NCBI GenBank assembly: GCA_022782605.1
Contig: JALFMW010000355.1
Location: forward strand, 1-38,360
Length of the DNA stretch: 38,360 nt
Reading direction: 5' to 3'
Source of the DNA: Clostridium sp.
GTDB taxonomy: Bacteria; Bacillota; Clostridia; Peptostreptococcales; Peptostreptococcaceae
Shown: one piece after another, positions 17,735 through 26,278 of the stretch
Layout: each line of letters opens with the position of its first letter
Numbering within the stretch: the stretch's first letter is position 1
Position numbers and translations under genes: made by a program
The notes under the pieces: model-generated
Told to the model about the DNA's origin: nothing
Seen by the model: only the letters and a program-made list of their open reading frames with translations
The model's database searches: none

Positions 17735-18712
17735 TTGAAAAAATTAATATCTATAATTTTAGTATTATCAATGATATTACTTTATAACGTTAATAACTTT
17801 CAACAAATAAAAGACTATATTGTAGATGAATTAGAGGATAAACATATAAGTGACAATAAAGTAGACATAAATCAAATTTATAATTTTAAAAGAATAAATA
17901 TTGGAGATTCAAAAGAATCAGTAATAGAAAAGCTAAGTAATCCCAATAGAATAGATAAGACTCCCTATAATTTTTTTTGGTATGTTTATAATACTTATAA
18001 AGAAAGTTTTGTCATGGTTGGAATAAAAAATAATAAAGTTGTAGCATTATTTACAAATAATATTGATTCTTGCGAAAATGAAAACATATATATAAATAAA
18101 GATATAAATTATATAAAAGAACATTATAAAACATTAGAATATCAATTAAAAGGCAATATAAGATATGAAATAACTTCTAATAATGAATATGACATCATAT
18201 ATAAAAATAAAAAGTATATTACAGTATTTTATGATAAATATAACGATAATAAAATATGGGCATATGAAATAGTAGAAAAATTATCTGAAGATGAGATAAA
18301 TGAAATTTATCCTAATGATAATAAAGATATAGAAGATAGCTTTATGTATGAAACAATAGATCTTATTAATAGCACAAGATATAAATATGGCCTACAACCT
18401 TTAATATATAGTGAAAAGGCTACTAAAAGTGCTAAAAAGCATAGTGAAGATATGAAAGATAATAATTTCTTTAATCATAAAAATTTAAAAAATGAAACAC
18501 CTTTTGATAGGATGGAAAAAGAAGGTATTAGTTATATGACTGCTGGTGAAAATATTGCTGCAGGTCAAGTAAATGCTATCTTCGTGCACAATGGTTTGAT
18601 GAATTCAATAGGACATAGAAAAAATATTTTAGGGAATTATAAATATATCGGTGTAGGAGTTGTATTTGGAGGAAAATATAAAACTTACTATACAGAAAAC
18701 TTTTTTGGTTAA
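17735..18712 (+). CDS. Exported CAP-domain (SCP/PR1, YkwD-like) protein
   Basis: 325 residues starting at a TTG with AAAGGAG 7 nt upstream. The nearer ATG at 17730 is out of frame and stops after two codons. An N-terminal hydrophobic segment (residues 4-18) is a signal peptide or anchor. Residues ~50-190 are a CAP-associated N-terminal domain (IGDSKESVIEKLSNP, KNNKVVALF). Residues ~200-325 are the CAP domain, with INSTRYKYGLQPL, FFNHKN, AGENIAAGQVN, MNSIGHRKNILGNY and YTENFFG. The family's role in Firmicutes is unsettled, and wall or extracellular functions are supposed. It is likely the first gene of a set with the deacetylase (20-nt gap) and the small unknown. Confidence 0.9.
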   Translation: MKKLISIILVLSMILLYNVNNFQQIKDYIVDELEDKHISDNKVDINQIYNFKRINIGDSKESVIEKLSNPNRIDKTPYNFFWYVYNTYKESFVMVGIKNNKVVALFTNNIDSCENENIYINKDINYIKEHYKTLEYQLKGNIRYEITSNNEYDIIYKNKKYITVFYDKYNDNKIWAYEIVEKLSEDEINEIYPNDNKDIEDSFMYETIDLINSTRYKYGLQPLIYSEKATKSAKKHSEDMKDNNFFNHKNLKNETPFDRMEKEGISYMTAGENIAAGQVNAIFVHNGLMNSIGHRKNILGNYKYIGVGVVFGGKYKTYYTENFFG

Positions 18713-18732
18713 GACAAGAAAGGAATATTACG

Positions 18733-19431
18733 ATGACATCTAAAGTTAAAAGGTTTTTATTTTCTATAATTGCTTTATTTATGATAGTTTATAGCTACAA
18801 AGAAGTATCTTCGTTAGTTCAAAATAATGACATATTTTTTAGAAATGGTTCTCGTGAAGAAAAGCTAATAGCATTAACATTTGATGATGGACCTCATCCA
18901 AAAGAAACACATGAAATTTTAGATGTACTGGATAAATACAATGTTAAGGGCACTTTTTTTGTAGTAGGTAAACATGCCAACTGGTATAGTAAACCTCTAA
19001 TAAGAGCTTCAAAAGAAGGTCATGAAATCGGAAACCATACTTTTTCTCATCCAGACATTAGTAATTTGAGTAGTTATGATATAAAAAAAGAAATACACGA
19101 TTGTGAAGACATACTAGTTAAGTTAACTGGTAAAAAACCAACTTTATTTAGACCTCCTTATGGAAGTTATAGTGAAGATGAATTATCAAAAATAGCTCGA
19201 GAAAGTGGTTATAAAATAATCCTTTGGACTACGATAGATGCTAAGGATTGGAAAAACCCACCTTCAGCTCAAATTTCTAACATAATAGTTAATAAAGTTC
19301 AAAACGGTGATATAATTTTACTTCATGATTATGGAACAGAAAATACAGTTAAAGCACTAGATGTAATAATACCCACTATGATAAAAAAAGGATATAGATT
19401 TGTAACTGTATCTGAATTGATAAGTAAATAA
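18733..19431 (+). CDS. Membrane-anchored polysaccharide deacetylase (NodB family)
   Basis: 232 residues. One N-terminal transmembrane helix (about 7-24) anchors a NodB-homology domain outside the cell. The metal-dependent carbohydrate esterase 4 motifs are all present: TFDDGPHP near residue 49, the metal-binding HTFSHPD near 96-102, FRPPYGSY near 138, the DAKDW region near 168 and ILLHD near 194. It should remove N-acetyl groups from peptidoglycan or a related glycan, which often gives lysozyme resistance or marks spore cortex. The exact substrate is not readable. It lies 20 nt after the CAP gene, and an AAGGA site precedes the ATG. Confidence 0.9.
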   Translation: MTSKVKRFLFSIIALFMIVYSYKEVSSLVQNNDIFFRNGSREEKLIALTFDDGPHPKETHEILDVLDKYNVKGTFFVVGKHANWYSKPLIRASKEGHEIGNHTFSHPDISNLSSYDIKKEIHDCEDILVKLTGKKPTLFRPPYGSYSEDELSKIARESGYKIILWTTIDAKDWKNPPSAQISNIIVNKVQNGDIILLHDYGTENTVKALDVIIPTMIKKGYRFVTVSELISK

Positions 19432-19475
19432 AGTTTTTGGAGATAGTTCAACAATAACTAAAAGGATTTGGTTAA

Positions 19476-19799
19476 ATGTATAATAAAGTTTATGAAAAAA
19501 AAGAATTTATCATTTTCCAAGTGAAGAATGGCTATATAGCTTATAATACAAAAAAATCATTTAAAGATGGTCATACTCATCTGAGATGTTTTGAGAGTGC
19601 AAAAACAGCCATTGACTTAGTTATAAGAAGAAAAGTACCTAGAAGTACTGATTTATACTACCTTACCAGTCTTATTAGATTAAGTGGAGATCATGTTTAT
19701 ATTTCAAAAATAAAAGAATTAATAAAATATAGACAAGAAAAAATAAATCGACAAAACTATCAAACAAATAAAGTTAAAGTCTTAAAAAGGAGCATTTAG
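19476..19799 (+). CDS. Small protein of unknown function
   Basis: 107 residues, basic, with no signal peptide or membrane segment. The first ~70 residues look like a compact alpha/beta domain (FIIFQVKNGYIAYNTKKSF, then SAKTAIDLVIRRKVPRS). The last 40 are Lys/Gln-rich and helical. AAAGGA lies about 10 nt before the ATG. It follows the deacetylase by 44 nt, so it is probably co-transcribed. The terminator overlaps its last codons. I do not recognise the family. Confidence 0.6.
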   Translation: MYNKVYEKKEFIIFQVKNGYIAYNTKKSFKDGHTHLRCFESAKTAIDLVIRRKVPRSTDLYYLTSLIRLSGDHVYISKIKELIKYRQEKINRQNYQTNKVKVLKRSI

Positions 19800-19810
19800 C
19801 TCCTTTTTAT
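19784..19810 (+). terminator. Intrinsic terminator overlapping the end of the small-protein gene
   Basis: AAAAAGGAGC pairs perfectly with GCTCCTTTTT around a 5-nt loop that contains part of the stop codon. Confidence 0.85.
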
Positions 19811-19850
19811 ATTTTAAAAATTAAAAAATATATTTAATCTACATAGTATA

Positions 19851-19878
19851 ACAAATTTTACATATTTATCATATAGTG
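19851..19878 (+). promoter_or_regulatory. Putative sigma-K promoter of the Cys-rich protein gene
   Basis: AC at 19851-19852, a 17-nt spacer, then CATATAGTG at 19870-19878. This matches the sigma-K pattern AC-N(16-17)-CATANNNTA at all but the last position. It lies about 50 nt before the start codon and just past the preceding terminator, so it is well placed for late mother-cell expression. Confidence 0.5.
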
Positions 19879-19925
19879 TATTAAGGATAAATGATAAAAT
19901 AAATCCTTGGATAGAGGTGAAATAT

Positions 19926-20207
19926 GTGAATAATTATGGTTACTGTCCTCAATGTGAATGTTATTGTGACTTAATATATTTTAGAAAATCTTGTGGATGT
20001 TGTAAATTTGTATATCAATGTGATTGTGGAAGATGTTTTGAATGTATATTTGATTATAGAAATAATTGTTGGTATAAAAAAGAGTGTGATTGCTATAAAA
20101 ATGAAAACACAATAAAATTAAATGTTACTGTTAGAGAAAAAAATTGTAATAACAAAAATAAATGTTGTAATAAAAAATCAGTAAAAAACACTTGTTGTTG
20201 CAGATAA
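19926..20207 (+). CDS. Small cysteine-rich protein, probable spore coat/exosporium component
   Basis: 93 residues with 20 cysteines, in pairs and clusters throughout (CPQCECYC at the start, CGCC, CDCGRCFEC, CDC, and KCC and CCCR near the end). The GTG at 19917 overlaps the GAGG ribosome site. The GTG at 19926 has 8-nt spacing and is chosen. There is no signal peptide. Such composition is typical of spore coat or exosporium proteins that cross-link through disulfides or bind metal, and a sigma-K-like promoter lies directly upstream. The neighbouring CotA-like gene supports a coat role. I cannot assign it to a named family, and a metal-binding role is the main alternative. Confidence 0.7.
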   Translation: MNNYGYCPQCECYCDLIYFRKSCGCCKFVYQCDCGRCFECIFDYRNNCWYKKECDCYKNENTIKLNVTVREKNCNNKNKCCNKKSVKNTCCCR

Positions 20208-20250
20208 TTAATTAAAAGTTTATATAATATTTATAGTTTTATAATTAATA

Positions 20251-20300
20251 AAAAGCTCTCGTAGAAGTTGATTAATACTTGATATGGGAGCTTTTATTTT
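20251..20300 (+). terminator. Intrinsic terminator between the Cys-rich and CotA-like genes
   Basis: AAAAGCTCTC pairs with GGGAGCTTTT (one wobble), enclosing a smaller AAGT/ACTT helix and followed by ATTTT. Confidence 0.75.
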
Positions 20301-20388
20301 CAATGTAATTGTAAAGATAGAAAAATCATATATTTAATTATAATAAATATTTTAATAATAAAAAAGGGGTAGACTAGGGGGGAAGTTC

Positions 20389-22074
20389 ATGCAAAAACTA
20401 AATCCGTCACGTATTCCAAAGTTTAAAAATGATTTGGAAAAACTACCTATTTTTATACCATCTCTTTATAAGAGAGAAGATAAAATCAATTATCATTATA
20501 GTGTAGATGCTTGTGAGTTTTATCAACAAATGTTGCCTCAAGGCTTTAATAAAACAAAGGTATGGGGATTTGCAGGTCTTTGTAAAGATAGTAATAGTAA
20601 GAAAATTAAATATATTAAATCTTCACCAGGGCCAACTTTTGAGGTAGAAAGGGATATCAGTGCTAATATAGAATGGAATAATAAAATATTAGGTGAATAT
20701 ATGTTTCCCATAGATACTACACTACCCTGGACAAATCCTCATAATATAAAAATAGATAATGATAAAACTATTAATAATTCAAAAGAAGGACAGTGGCCTC
20801 CAACCCTAGTAATGCACTTGCATGGAATGATTTCATCACCAAAGAATGATGGAAATCCAAAATGCTGGTATACAGCTACTGGAATAAGAGGGCCACTTTA
20901 TACTACTAATTACTATAAATATAATAATCTTCAACCAAGTGCAATGCTTTGGTACTATGATCAAAGTCCAGGAGTATCCAGACTTTCAGTTTACTCAGGG
21001 CTATGTGGAATGTATCTGATAAAAGATGATAAATTTGACTTTCCAAAGGAAAATTATCATATACCTTTAATTATTCAAGATAAATCATTTTATGAAGATG
21101 GTTCTCTCTGTTATAATGATGAAAATAGCTCAAAGGATGAATATAAATGGAAAGAAAAGTTTTTAGGAGATGTTATAGTTGTTAATGGAAAGGTATGGCC
21201 AAAATTAAAAGTAGAAAATCAATTATATAGATTTAATATTGTAAATGGATCAAATTATAGATCTTATAAAATAGCTTTATCTGATAATAGTAAAATGATT
21301 CAAATAGGTAGTGATGCTGGTTATATTGATAAAACTCAAGAATTAGAATATTTTGTATTGCATCCAGGAGAGAGAATTGATATATTAGTTGATTTTTCAA
21401 AATATAAACTGCATGATAAGATAATAATGAAAAACTTATTTTCAGAAAATGAGTGCCAAGATATAATGGAGTTTGAAATAAACAGTATAAAGAAAAAAAT
21501 ATCATACAATATACCAAATAGACTAATAAGCTATCCAAATATAAAGATTAATAGAGAGAAAATAACTACTTTTTTAATGTTAGAGAAGGATAGTATAAAT
21601 AAAAAGAGATTCTTAATAGATGGTAAAAGCTATTTACAATCTCCTATAAATATTATAAAAGTAGGTTCTAGTTTTATTTGGGAGTTTATAAATTTAGCAA
21701 AAGAGGATATTTGTATTCATTTACACTTAATTCATTTTCAAATAGTAGAAAGACAAAGAATAAATATATCATTATATAAAGAAAAATGTAAAGTAAATGA
21801 AATTAATAATATAAGTGATGAGTTTTTAGAAGAAATAATATTACCGGAAAAATATGAAGCTGGATTTAAAGACACACTACATTGTCCAGCTTATTTTATT
21901 ACAAGAATAATTGTAAGATATGCACCTTATTATATTATGGAAGATGTTAGCATTGGAGAAAATTTTTATTCCTTTAATACAAGTGAAGGTCCTGAGTATA
22001 TTATCAACTCTCAAATTTTAGAACAAAAAGATAATTATATGATTAGACCACAAATTGTACTTTGTGAAGATTAA
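20389..22074 (+). CDS. CotA-like multicopper oxidase homologue lacking most copper ligands
   Basis: 561 residues with no signal peptide. The sequence follows Bacillus CotA laccase over its length (for example VVNGKVWPKLKVE, IQIGSDAGYI, HPGERIDILVDF). Copper sites, from memory of B. subtilis CotA: HLHG is kept (H143, H145), but WYHDHA has become WYYDQS (Y190, Q192). HPIHLH has become ICIHLH (first His lost; H444 and H446 kept). HCHILEH has become NSQILEQ (N540, S541, Q542, Q546). The type 1 site therefore loses both His and the Cys, keeping only a Met (M551), and the trinuclear site keeps four of eight His. Laccase activity is very unlikely. It is probably a structural coat protein with a cupredoxin fold. 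It has its own terminators on both sides. A G-rich ribosome site (AGGGGGG) precedes the ATG. Confidence 0.85.
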   Translation: MQKLNPSRIPKFKNDLEKLPIFIPSLYKREDKINYHYSVDACEFYQQMLPQGFNKTKVWGFAGLCKDSNSKKIKYIKSSPGPTFEVERDISANIEWNNKILGEYMFPIDTTLPWTNPHNIKIDNDKTINNSKEGQWPPTLVMHLHGMISSPKNDGNPKCWYTATGIRGPLYTTNYYKYNNLQPSAMLWYYDQSPGVSRLSVYSGLCGMYLIKDDKFDFPKENYHIPLIIQDKSFYEDGSLCYNDENSSKDEYKWKEKFLGDVIVVNGKVWPKLKVENQLYRFNIVNGSNYRSYKIALSDNSKMIQIGSDAGYIDKTQELEYFVLHPGERIDILVDFSKYKLHDKIIMKNLFSENECQDIMEFEINSIKKKISYNIPNRLISYPNIKINREKITTFLMLEKDSINKKRFLIDGKSYLQSPINIIKVGSSFIWEFINLAKEDICIHLHLIHFQIVERQRINISLYKEKCKVNEINNISDEFLEEIILPEKYEAGFKDTLHCPAYFITRIIVRYAPYYIMEDVSIGENFYSFNTSEGPEYIINSQILEQKDNYMIRPQIVLCED

Positions 22075-22077
22075 ATT

Positions 22078-22120
22078 AAAAAGAGGTATTTAATTTTGAT
22101 TAAATGCCTCTTTTAATTTT
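22078..22120 (+). terminator. Intrinsic terminator after the CotA-like gene
   Basis: AAAAGAGGTATTTAAT pairs with ATTAAATGCCTCTTTT (16 bp, one wobble) around TTTG and is followed by AATTTT. Confidence 0.9.
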
Positions 22121-22353
22121 AAATAAAACCACATATTTTTTATATATATTTTAATACTATAAATATTAATAATCAAAAAATAAAATTGTCAAGGACATAA
22201 AAATATTGAATAAAAAGTATATAGTTATATTATAAAGATTTAATTTAAGCTATTGATAAAAAATACTTTATATCTCTTTTCGACAAATATAAAGAATAAA
22301 TATATATTTTATGAAATGATTATTAATAAAAAATAATAAAAGAAAGAAGGGTA
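22121..22353. other. AT-rich intergenic stretch, no feature recognised
   Basis: Between the CotA-like terminator and the dnaG promoters there are ~230 bases of very AT-rich DNA with no convincing ORF, hairpin or repeat. I see nothing specific in it. Confidence 0.5.
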
Positions 22354-22382
22354 TTAACAAAAAAAGTCGAATTATGTATAAT
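22354..22382 (+). promoter_or_regulatory. Upstream sigma-A-like promoter of dnaG-rpoD
   Basis: TTAACA at 22354-22359, a 17-bp spacer, then TATAAT at 22377-22382 with an extended TG. It is the first of two tandem candidates. Confidence 0.6.
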
Positions 22383-22387
22383 AGTAT

Positions 22388-22415
22388 TTGACAAACAATA
22401 ATTTTAATGTAAAAT
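22388..22415 (+). promoter_or_regulatory. Downstream sigma-A-like promoter of dnaG-rpoD
   Basis: TTGACA at 22388-22393, a 16-bp spacer, then TAAAAT at 22410-22415. The predicted leader is about 30 nt, ending in a GGGTGAT ribosome site. Confidence 0.6.
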
Positions 22416-22451
22416 AGAAATGTTACGAATAATACACCAAAGGGTGATAAT

Positions 22452-24272
22452 ATGAATAATATGAGAGATTTAATAGATGAAGTTAAAAACAGATGTGATA
22501 TTGTAAGTGTAATATCTCAGTACATAAACTTAAAAAGTTCAGGAAGTAATTATAGTGGTTTATGTCCATTTCATAATGAAAAAACAGGATCATTCCACGT
22601 TAATCAGAAAAAACAGATTTATAAATGTTTTGGATGTGGAGAAGGTGGGGATGTAATTAACTTTGTTATGAAAATAGAAAATCTGGACTTTATAGATGCT
22701 ATAAAATTACTTGCACAAAAAAATGGAATAGAATTTAAAACTAATTTAAGTGAAGCAGATAAAGCAAAGATGGAAAGTATAAAGCTGATGCAAGATATAC
22801 ATCTGCAAGCTGCTAGATTTTACTTTGCTAATTTAACGAAGTCTAAAAATGCAGGATACGATTATTTAAAAAGAAGAGGTTTAAGTGATAAAACAATAAA
22901 AAAATTTGGACTAGGTTATTCTATATATTCATGGAATAATAGTTTGATGGATTATTTATTATCAATAGGTTATGAAAAAAAAGATTTAGTCAAAAGTGGA
23001 CTAGTTACGCATAAAGAAGATGATAATAAATACTATGACAGATTTAGAAATAGAGTAATGTTTCCAATATTTGATTATAGAGGCAATGTAATTGGATTTG
23101 GAGGAAGAGTACTTGATGACTCTCTACCAAAATATTTAAATTCGCCAGATTCCTTAATTTTTAATAAAAGATTCAATTTATATGGACTAAATTATGCTAA
23201 AAAAAGCATAAAAAATGATACCTTAATATTAGTAGAAGGATATATGGACTTAATATCACTTTATGAACATGGAATTGAAAATGTGGTAGCAACACTTGGA
23301 ACGGCCTTAACAAATGAACAAGGCAAATTAATTAAAAGATATGCATCCACAGCAATAATTTCCTATGATTCAGATGAGGCAGGAATTAAAGCAACTCTTA
23401 GAGCAATAGATATATTAAGAGGACAAAATATAAATGTTAAAATCTTAAATTTAAAGGATTGTAAAGATCCAGATGATTTTATTAAAAAATATAAAAAAGA
23501 AGGCTTTTTACAAGCTTTAGAAGATTCAGTTTCTCATATTATATTTCAAATTAATATATTAAAAAGAAAATTTGATTTTAGTAAAGATGAAAACTTAATA
23601 AAATTTGCCAAAGAAGTGGCATCTATAATAAAAAGCTTATCATCTCCTGTGGAGAAAGACTATTACATTAAATATGTAAGTAAAGAGTTTAATATTAGTT
23701 TAGATGCTTTAAAGGAAGAAGTTTTTGGTAAAAGATTTAATAATAGCAAAAAAAGTTACAAAAATTTTGTGAAAACTGAACAAAAACCGATAGAAAAGAT
23801 TAAAAATATTGAAAATGGTGAAAAATTCGTAGAAGAAACCTTTATCAGACTATTAATGGAAAATAAAGAACTTCGCCTTATTGCGCTGTTAAAAATTAGT
23901 GAGGAAGATTTCCTAATTAATGATAGCAAAGAAATTTTTAATCTAATAATTAAAAACAAAGAATTGGACAAAATAACTATTGACAAAATCAAAAGTTTAA
24001 ACATATCTGAAGAATATTTGAAGGATTTGGATAATATATCATTAAATAGTATAAATACCTATGATTCTAAAAATGTTGATGAAATAATAAGAAATGTGAA
24101 AAGAAATAATTATCACAAAAAAATTGAACAATTAATTCAACAACAAAAAAAATTAGAAATAAGCTTAAATGACAAAAGCATAGATAAAGACACCATGAAA
24201 GAGGTAGAATTAGAAATTATGAATATAACTTTAAAAATAATAGATATACAAAAGAGCTTAAAAAGCCTATAA
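22452..24272 (+). CDS. dnaG: DNA primase
   Basis: A 606-residue primase that makes RNA primers at the replication fork, working with DnaB helicase and SSB. The N-terminal CHC2 zinc ribbon has its ligands at C38, H41, C59 and C62 (CPFHNEKTGSF then KCFGCGEGGD). The catalytic core includes RFRNRVMFPIFDYRGNVIGFGGR, and the TOPRIM metal site includes VEGYMDL and SYDSDEAG. The C-terminal third is the helicase-binding region, Lys-rich and diverged as usual. Its length is normal for the family. It lies 21 nt upstream of rpoD, the classic macromolecular synthesis pairing, here without rpsU. Tandem promoters lie directly upstream. Confidence 0.98.
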   Translation: MNNMRDLIDEVKNRCDIVSVISQYINLKSSGSNYSGLCPFHNEKTGSFHVNQKKQIYKCFGCGEGGDVINFVMKIENLDFIDAIKLLAQKNGIEFKTNLSEADKAKMESIKLMQDIHLQAARFYFANLTKSKNAGYDYLKRRGLSDKTIKKFGLGYSIYSWNNSLMDYLLSIGYEKKDLVKSGLVTHKEDDNKYYDRFRNRVMFPIFDYRGNVIGFGGRVLDDSLPKYLNSPDSLIFNKRFNLYGLNYAKKSIKNDTLILVEGYMDLISLYEHGIENVVATLGTALTNEQGKLIKRYASTAIISYDSDEAGIKATLRAIDILRGQNINVKILNLKDCKDPDDFIKKYKKEGFLQALEDSVSHIIFQINILKRKFDFSKDENLIKFAKEVASIIKSLSSPVEKDYYIKYVSKEFNISLDALKEEVFGKRFNNSKKSYKNFVKTEQKPIEKIKNIENGEKFVEETFIRLLMENKELRLIALLKISEEDFLINDSKEIFNLIIKNKELDKITIDKIKSLNISEEYLKDLDNISLNSINTYDSKNVDEIIRNVKRNNYHKKIEQLIQQQKKLEISLNDKSIDKDTMKEVELEIMNITLKIIDIQKSLKSL

Positions 24273-24293
24273 TTCACGAAAGGAGGTTTGAGT

Positions 24294-25451
24294 GTGGCAA
24301 ATAGTAGAGAAGCAAACAGAGCAGCAGCAAGAAGTCTTATTGAAAAAGGTAAAAAACAAGGATCTCTTACATTAGATGAAATAATGGGAGCCTTTTCAAA
24401 TACAGAATTAGATAAGGATAAAGTTGAGAATCTTTATGAAACTTTAGGAAATTTAGGAATAGAAATATTAGAGAAAAAAGAAGAAAAAGTTTCAGTTGAT
24501 TTTTCTGCAGATGATGATTTAACTTTAGATATGGAAAGTATAGATGATGATGTAGTTGATAAAATAGGAAAAGAAGAAGATGTTGAAATGGATAAACTTG
24601 ACTTATCTTTACCAAAAGGGATAAGTATAGATGATCCAGTAAGAATGTATTTAAAAGAGATAGGTAAAATACCTTTACTTAAACCTCATGAAGAAGTTGA
24701 ACTAGCAAAGAGAATGATGGAAGGCGATGAAATTGCTAAACAAAGATTAGTTGAAGCCAACTTAAGACTTGTTGTAAGTATAGCTAAAAGATATGTAGGA
24801 AGAGGAATGTTATTCCTAGACTTAATACAAGAAGGAAATTTAGGTCTTATAAAGGCAGTTGAAAAGTTTGATTATGAAAGAGGATTTAAGTTTTCAACTT
24901 ATGCAACATGGTGGATAAGACAAGCAATAACTCGTGCCATAGCAGACCAAGCAAGAACTATCAGAATACCAGTACACATGGTTGAGACTATAAATAAATT
25001 AATTAGAGTTTCAAGACAGTTATTACAAGAATTAGGAAGAGATCCTAAGCCAGAAGAAATAGCAAAAGAAATGGATATGTCTGAAGAAAAAGTAAGAGAA
25101 ATAATGAAAATAGCTCAAGATCCAGTATCACTAGAAACTCCAATAGGTGAAGAAGAAGATTCTCATTTAGGAGATTTCATACCAGATGAAGATGCTCTAG
25201 CTCCAGCAGAAGCAGCAGCATATTCTCTACTTAAAGATCAAATAGAAGAAGTTTTAGGATCACTAAATGAGAGAGAACAAAAAGTATTAAAGTTAAGATT
25301 TGGTCTTGAAGATGGAAGAGCAAGAACTCTTGAAGAAGTTGGTAAAGAGTTTGATGTTACTCGTGAAAGAATTAGACAGATAGAAGCTAAGGCTTTAAGA
25401 AAATTAAGACATCCAAGCAGATCTAAAAAACTTAGAGATTACTTAGATTAA
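24294..25451 (+). CDS. rpoD: Primary RNA polymerase sigma factor (sigma-70/SigA)
   Basis: About 385 residues. The start is the GTG at 24294, 7 nt after AGGAGG; the TTG at 24288 is too close. Region 1.1 ([13 protein letters not shown]) is followed by an acidic stretch. Region 1.2 is [16 protein letters not shown]. Region 2 contains [20 protein letters not shown], which melts and reads the -10. Region 3 follows, and region 4.2 has the helix-turn-helix [20 protein letters not shown] that reads the -35. It directs housekeeping transcription, and the TTGACA/TATAAT-type sites seen in this window are its expected targets. It is co-transcribed with dnaG and closed by a terminator. Confidence 0.98.
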   Translation: MANSREANRAAARSLIEKGKKQGSLTLDEIMGAFSNTELDKDKVENLYETLGNLGIEILEKKEEKVSVDFSADDDLTLDMESIDDDVVDKIGKEEDVEMDKLDLSLPKGISIDDPVRMYLKEIGKIPLLKPHEEVELAKRMMEGDEIAKQRLVEANLRLVVSIAKRYVGRGMLFLDLIQEGNLGLIKAVEKFDYERGFKFSTYATWWIRQAITRAIADQARTIRIPVHMVETINKLIRVSRQLLQELGRDPKPEEIAKEMDMSEEKVREIMKIAQDPVSLETPIGEEEDSHLGDFIPDEDALAPAEAAAYSLLKDQIEEVLGSLNEREQKVLKLRFGLEDGRARTLEEVGKEFDVTRERIRQIEAKALRKLRHPSRSKKLRDYLD

Positions 25452-25463
25452 TATAGATAAATT

Positions 25464-25495
25464 AAAAATTCGCCAACTTTGGCGAATTTTTATTA
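25464..25495 (+). terminator. Intrinsic terminator of the dnaG-rpoD operon
   Basis: AAAAATTCGCCAA pairs perfectly with TTGGCGAATTTTT around a 2-nt CT (in practice the innermost pairs open to form the loop). Confidence 0.9.
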
Positions 25496-25576
25496 TACAG
25501 AAATAAAATTTTAAAATATGTTAATACATATAACTAAGGATAAAAATAAATTGTCATATTGAAAGGAAAAAATAAA

Positions 25577-26263
25577 GTGAAATTAACTAATAGATTATTA
25601 AAAATAGCATCACTTGTAAGTGAAAATAAAAGAGTAGCTGATATAGGAACAGATCATGGATATATACCAGTTTATCTTTTAAACAAAGGTATAATAGACT
25701 TTGCTATTTTAGCAGATGTAAATAAAGGTCCTTTAGAAAATGCAAGAAGTGAAGTTAAAATAAATAAGCTTGAAGATAAAGTAGATTTAAGACTAGGCTC
25801 TGGAATAGAAGTATTAAAAAAGGGAGAGGTTGACGAAGTTATAATAGCTGGAATGGGAGGAATACTAATATCTGAGCTCTTAGAAGCTAACAAAGAAGTA
25901 GCTCATAGTTTAGATAAATTAATACTTCAACCAATGCAAGCACAAGAAGAACTTAGAAAATACCTTTTAAATAATGGATATGAAATATTAAATGAATGTT
26001 TAGAAAAAGAAGATTTCAGATTATATGAAATAATGGAAGTAAGATATACTGGCAAAAATACAGTAGTTGAAGATGATATATATTATGAAGTTGGTAAAAA
26101 ATTAATTGAAAACAAAGATCAATTATTAGAAGAATTTATTGATAATAAAATAAAAAAATATAACAATATAATAGAGAAGTTGGGAGATAAAGATTCAGAA
26201 GTTATAATTTCTAAAAGAAATTTAGCAAATGAAAAAATAGCAAAATTAAAAAAATTAGTTTAA
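25577..26263 (+). CDS. trmK: tRNA (adenine(22)-N1)-methyltransferase
   Basis: About 228 residues. The GTG at 25577 follows AAAGGA by about 9 nt and gives the usual MKLTNRLLKIASLV start; the TTG at 25559 lies before that site. It is a class I SAM-dependent methyltransferase with the SAM loop ADIGTDHGYIPVYL near residue 22, the second acidic strand ILADVNKGPLENA, and the catalytic-region motif IIAGMGG. LILQPMQAQEELRKYL is typical of the TrmK (YqfN) family, which makes m1A22 in Ser and Tyr tRNAs. The C-terminal ~60 residues are a coiled coil, as in the family. It lies 15 nt upstream of the nif3-like gene, the usual Firmicute order after rpoD. Confidence 0.92.
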   Translation: MKLTNRLLKIASLVSENKRVADIGTDHGYIPVYLLNKGIIDFAILADVNKGPLENARSEVKINKLEDKVDLRLGSGIEVLKKGEVDEVIIAGMGGILISELLEANKEVAHSLDKLILQPMQAQEELRKYLLNNGYEILNECLEKEDFRLYEIMEVRYTGKNTVVEDDIYYEVGKKLIENKDQLLEEFIDNKIKKYNNIIEKLGDKDSEVIISKRNLANEKIAKLKKLV

Positions 26264-26278
26264 CAAGGGGTTGAAAAC

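Noticed and set aside
20389-22074. Calling the CotA-like protein a functional laccase or bilirubin oxidase
   Set aside because: Most copper ligands are replaced (Y190, Q192, I441, N540, S541, Q542, Q546), so the enzyme name would mislead.
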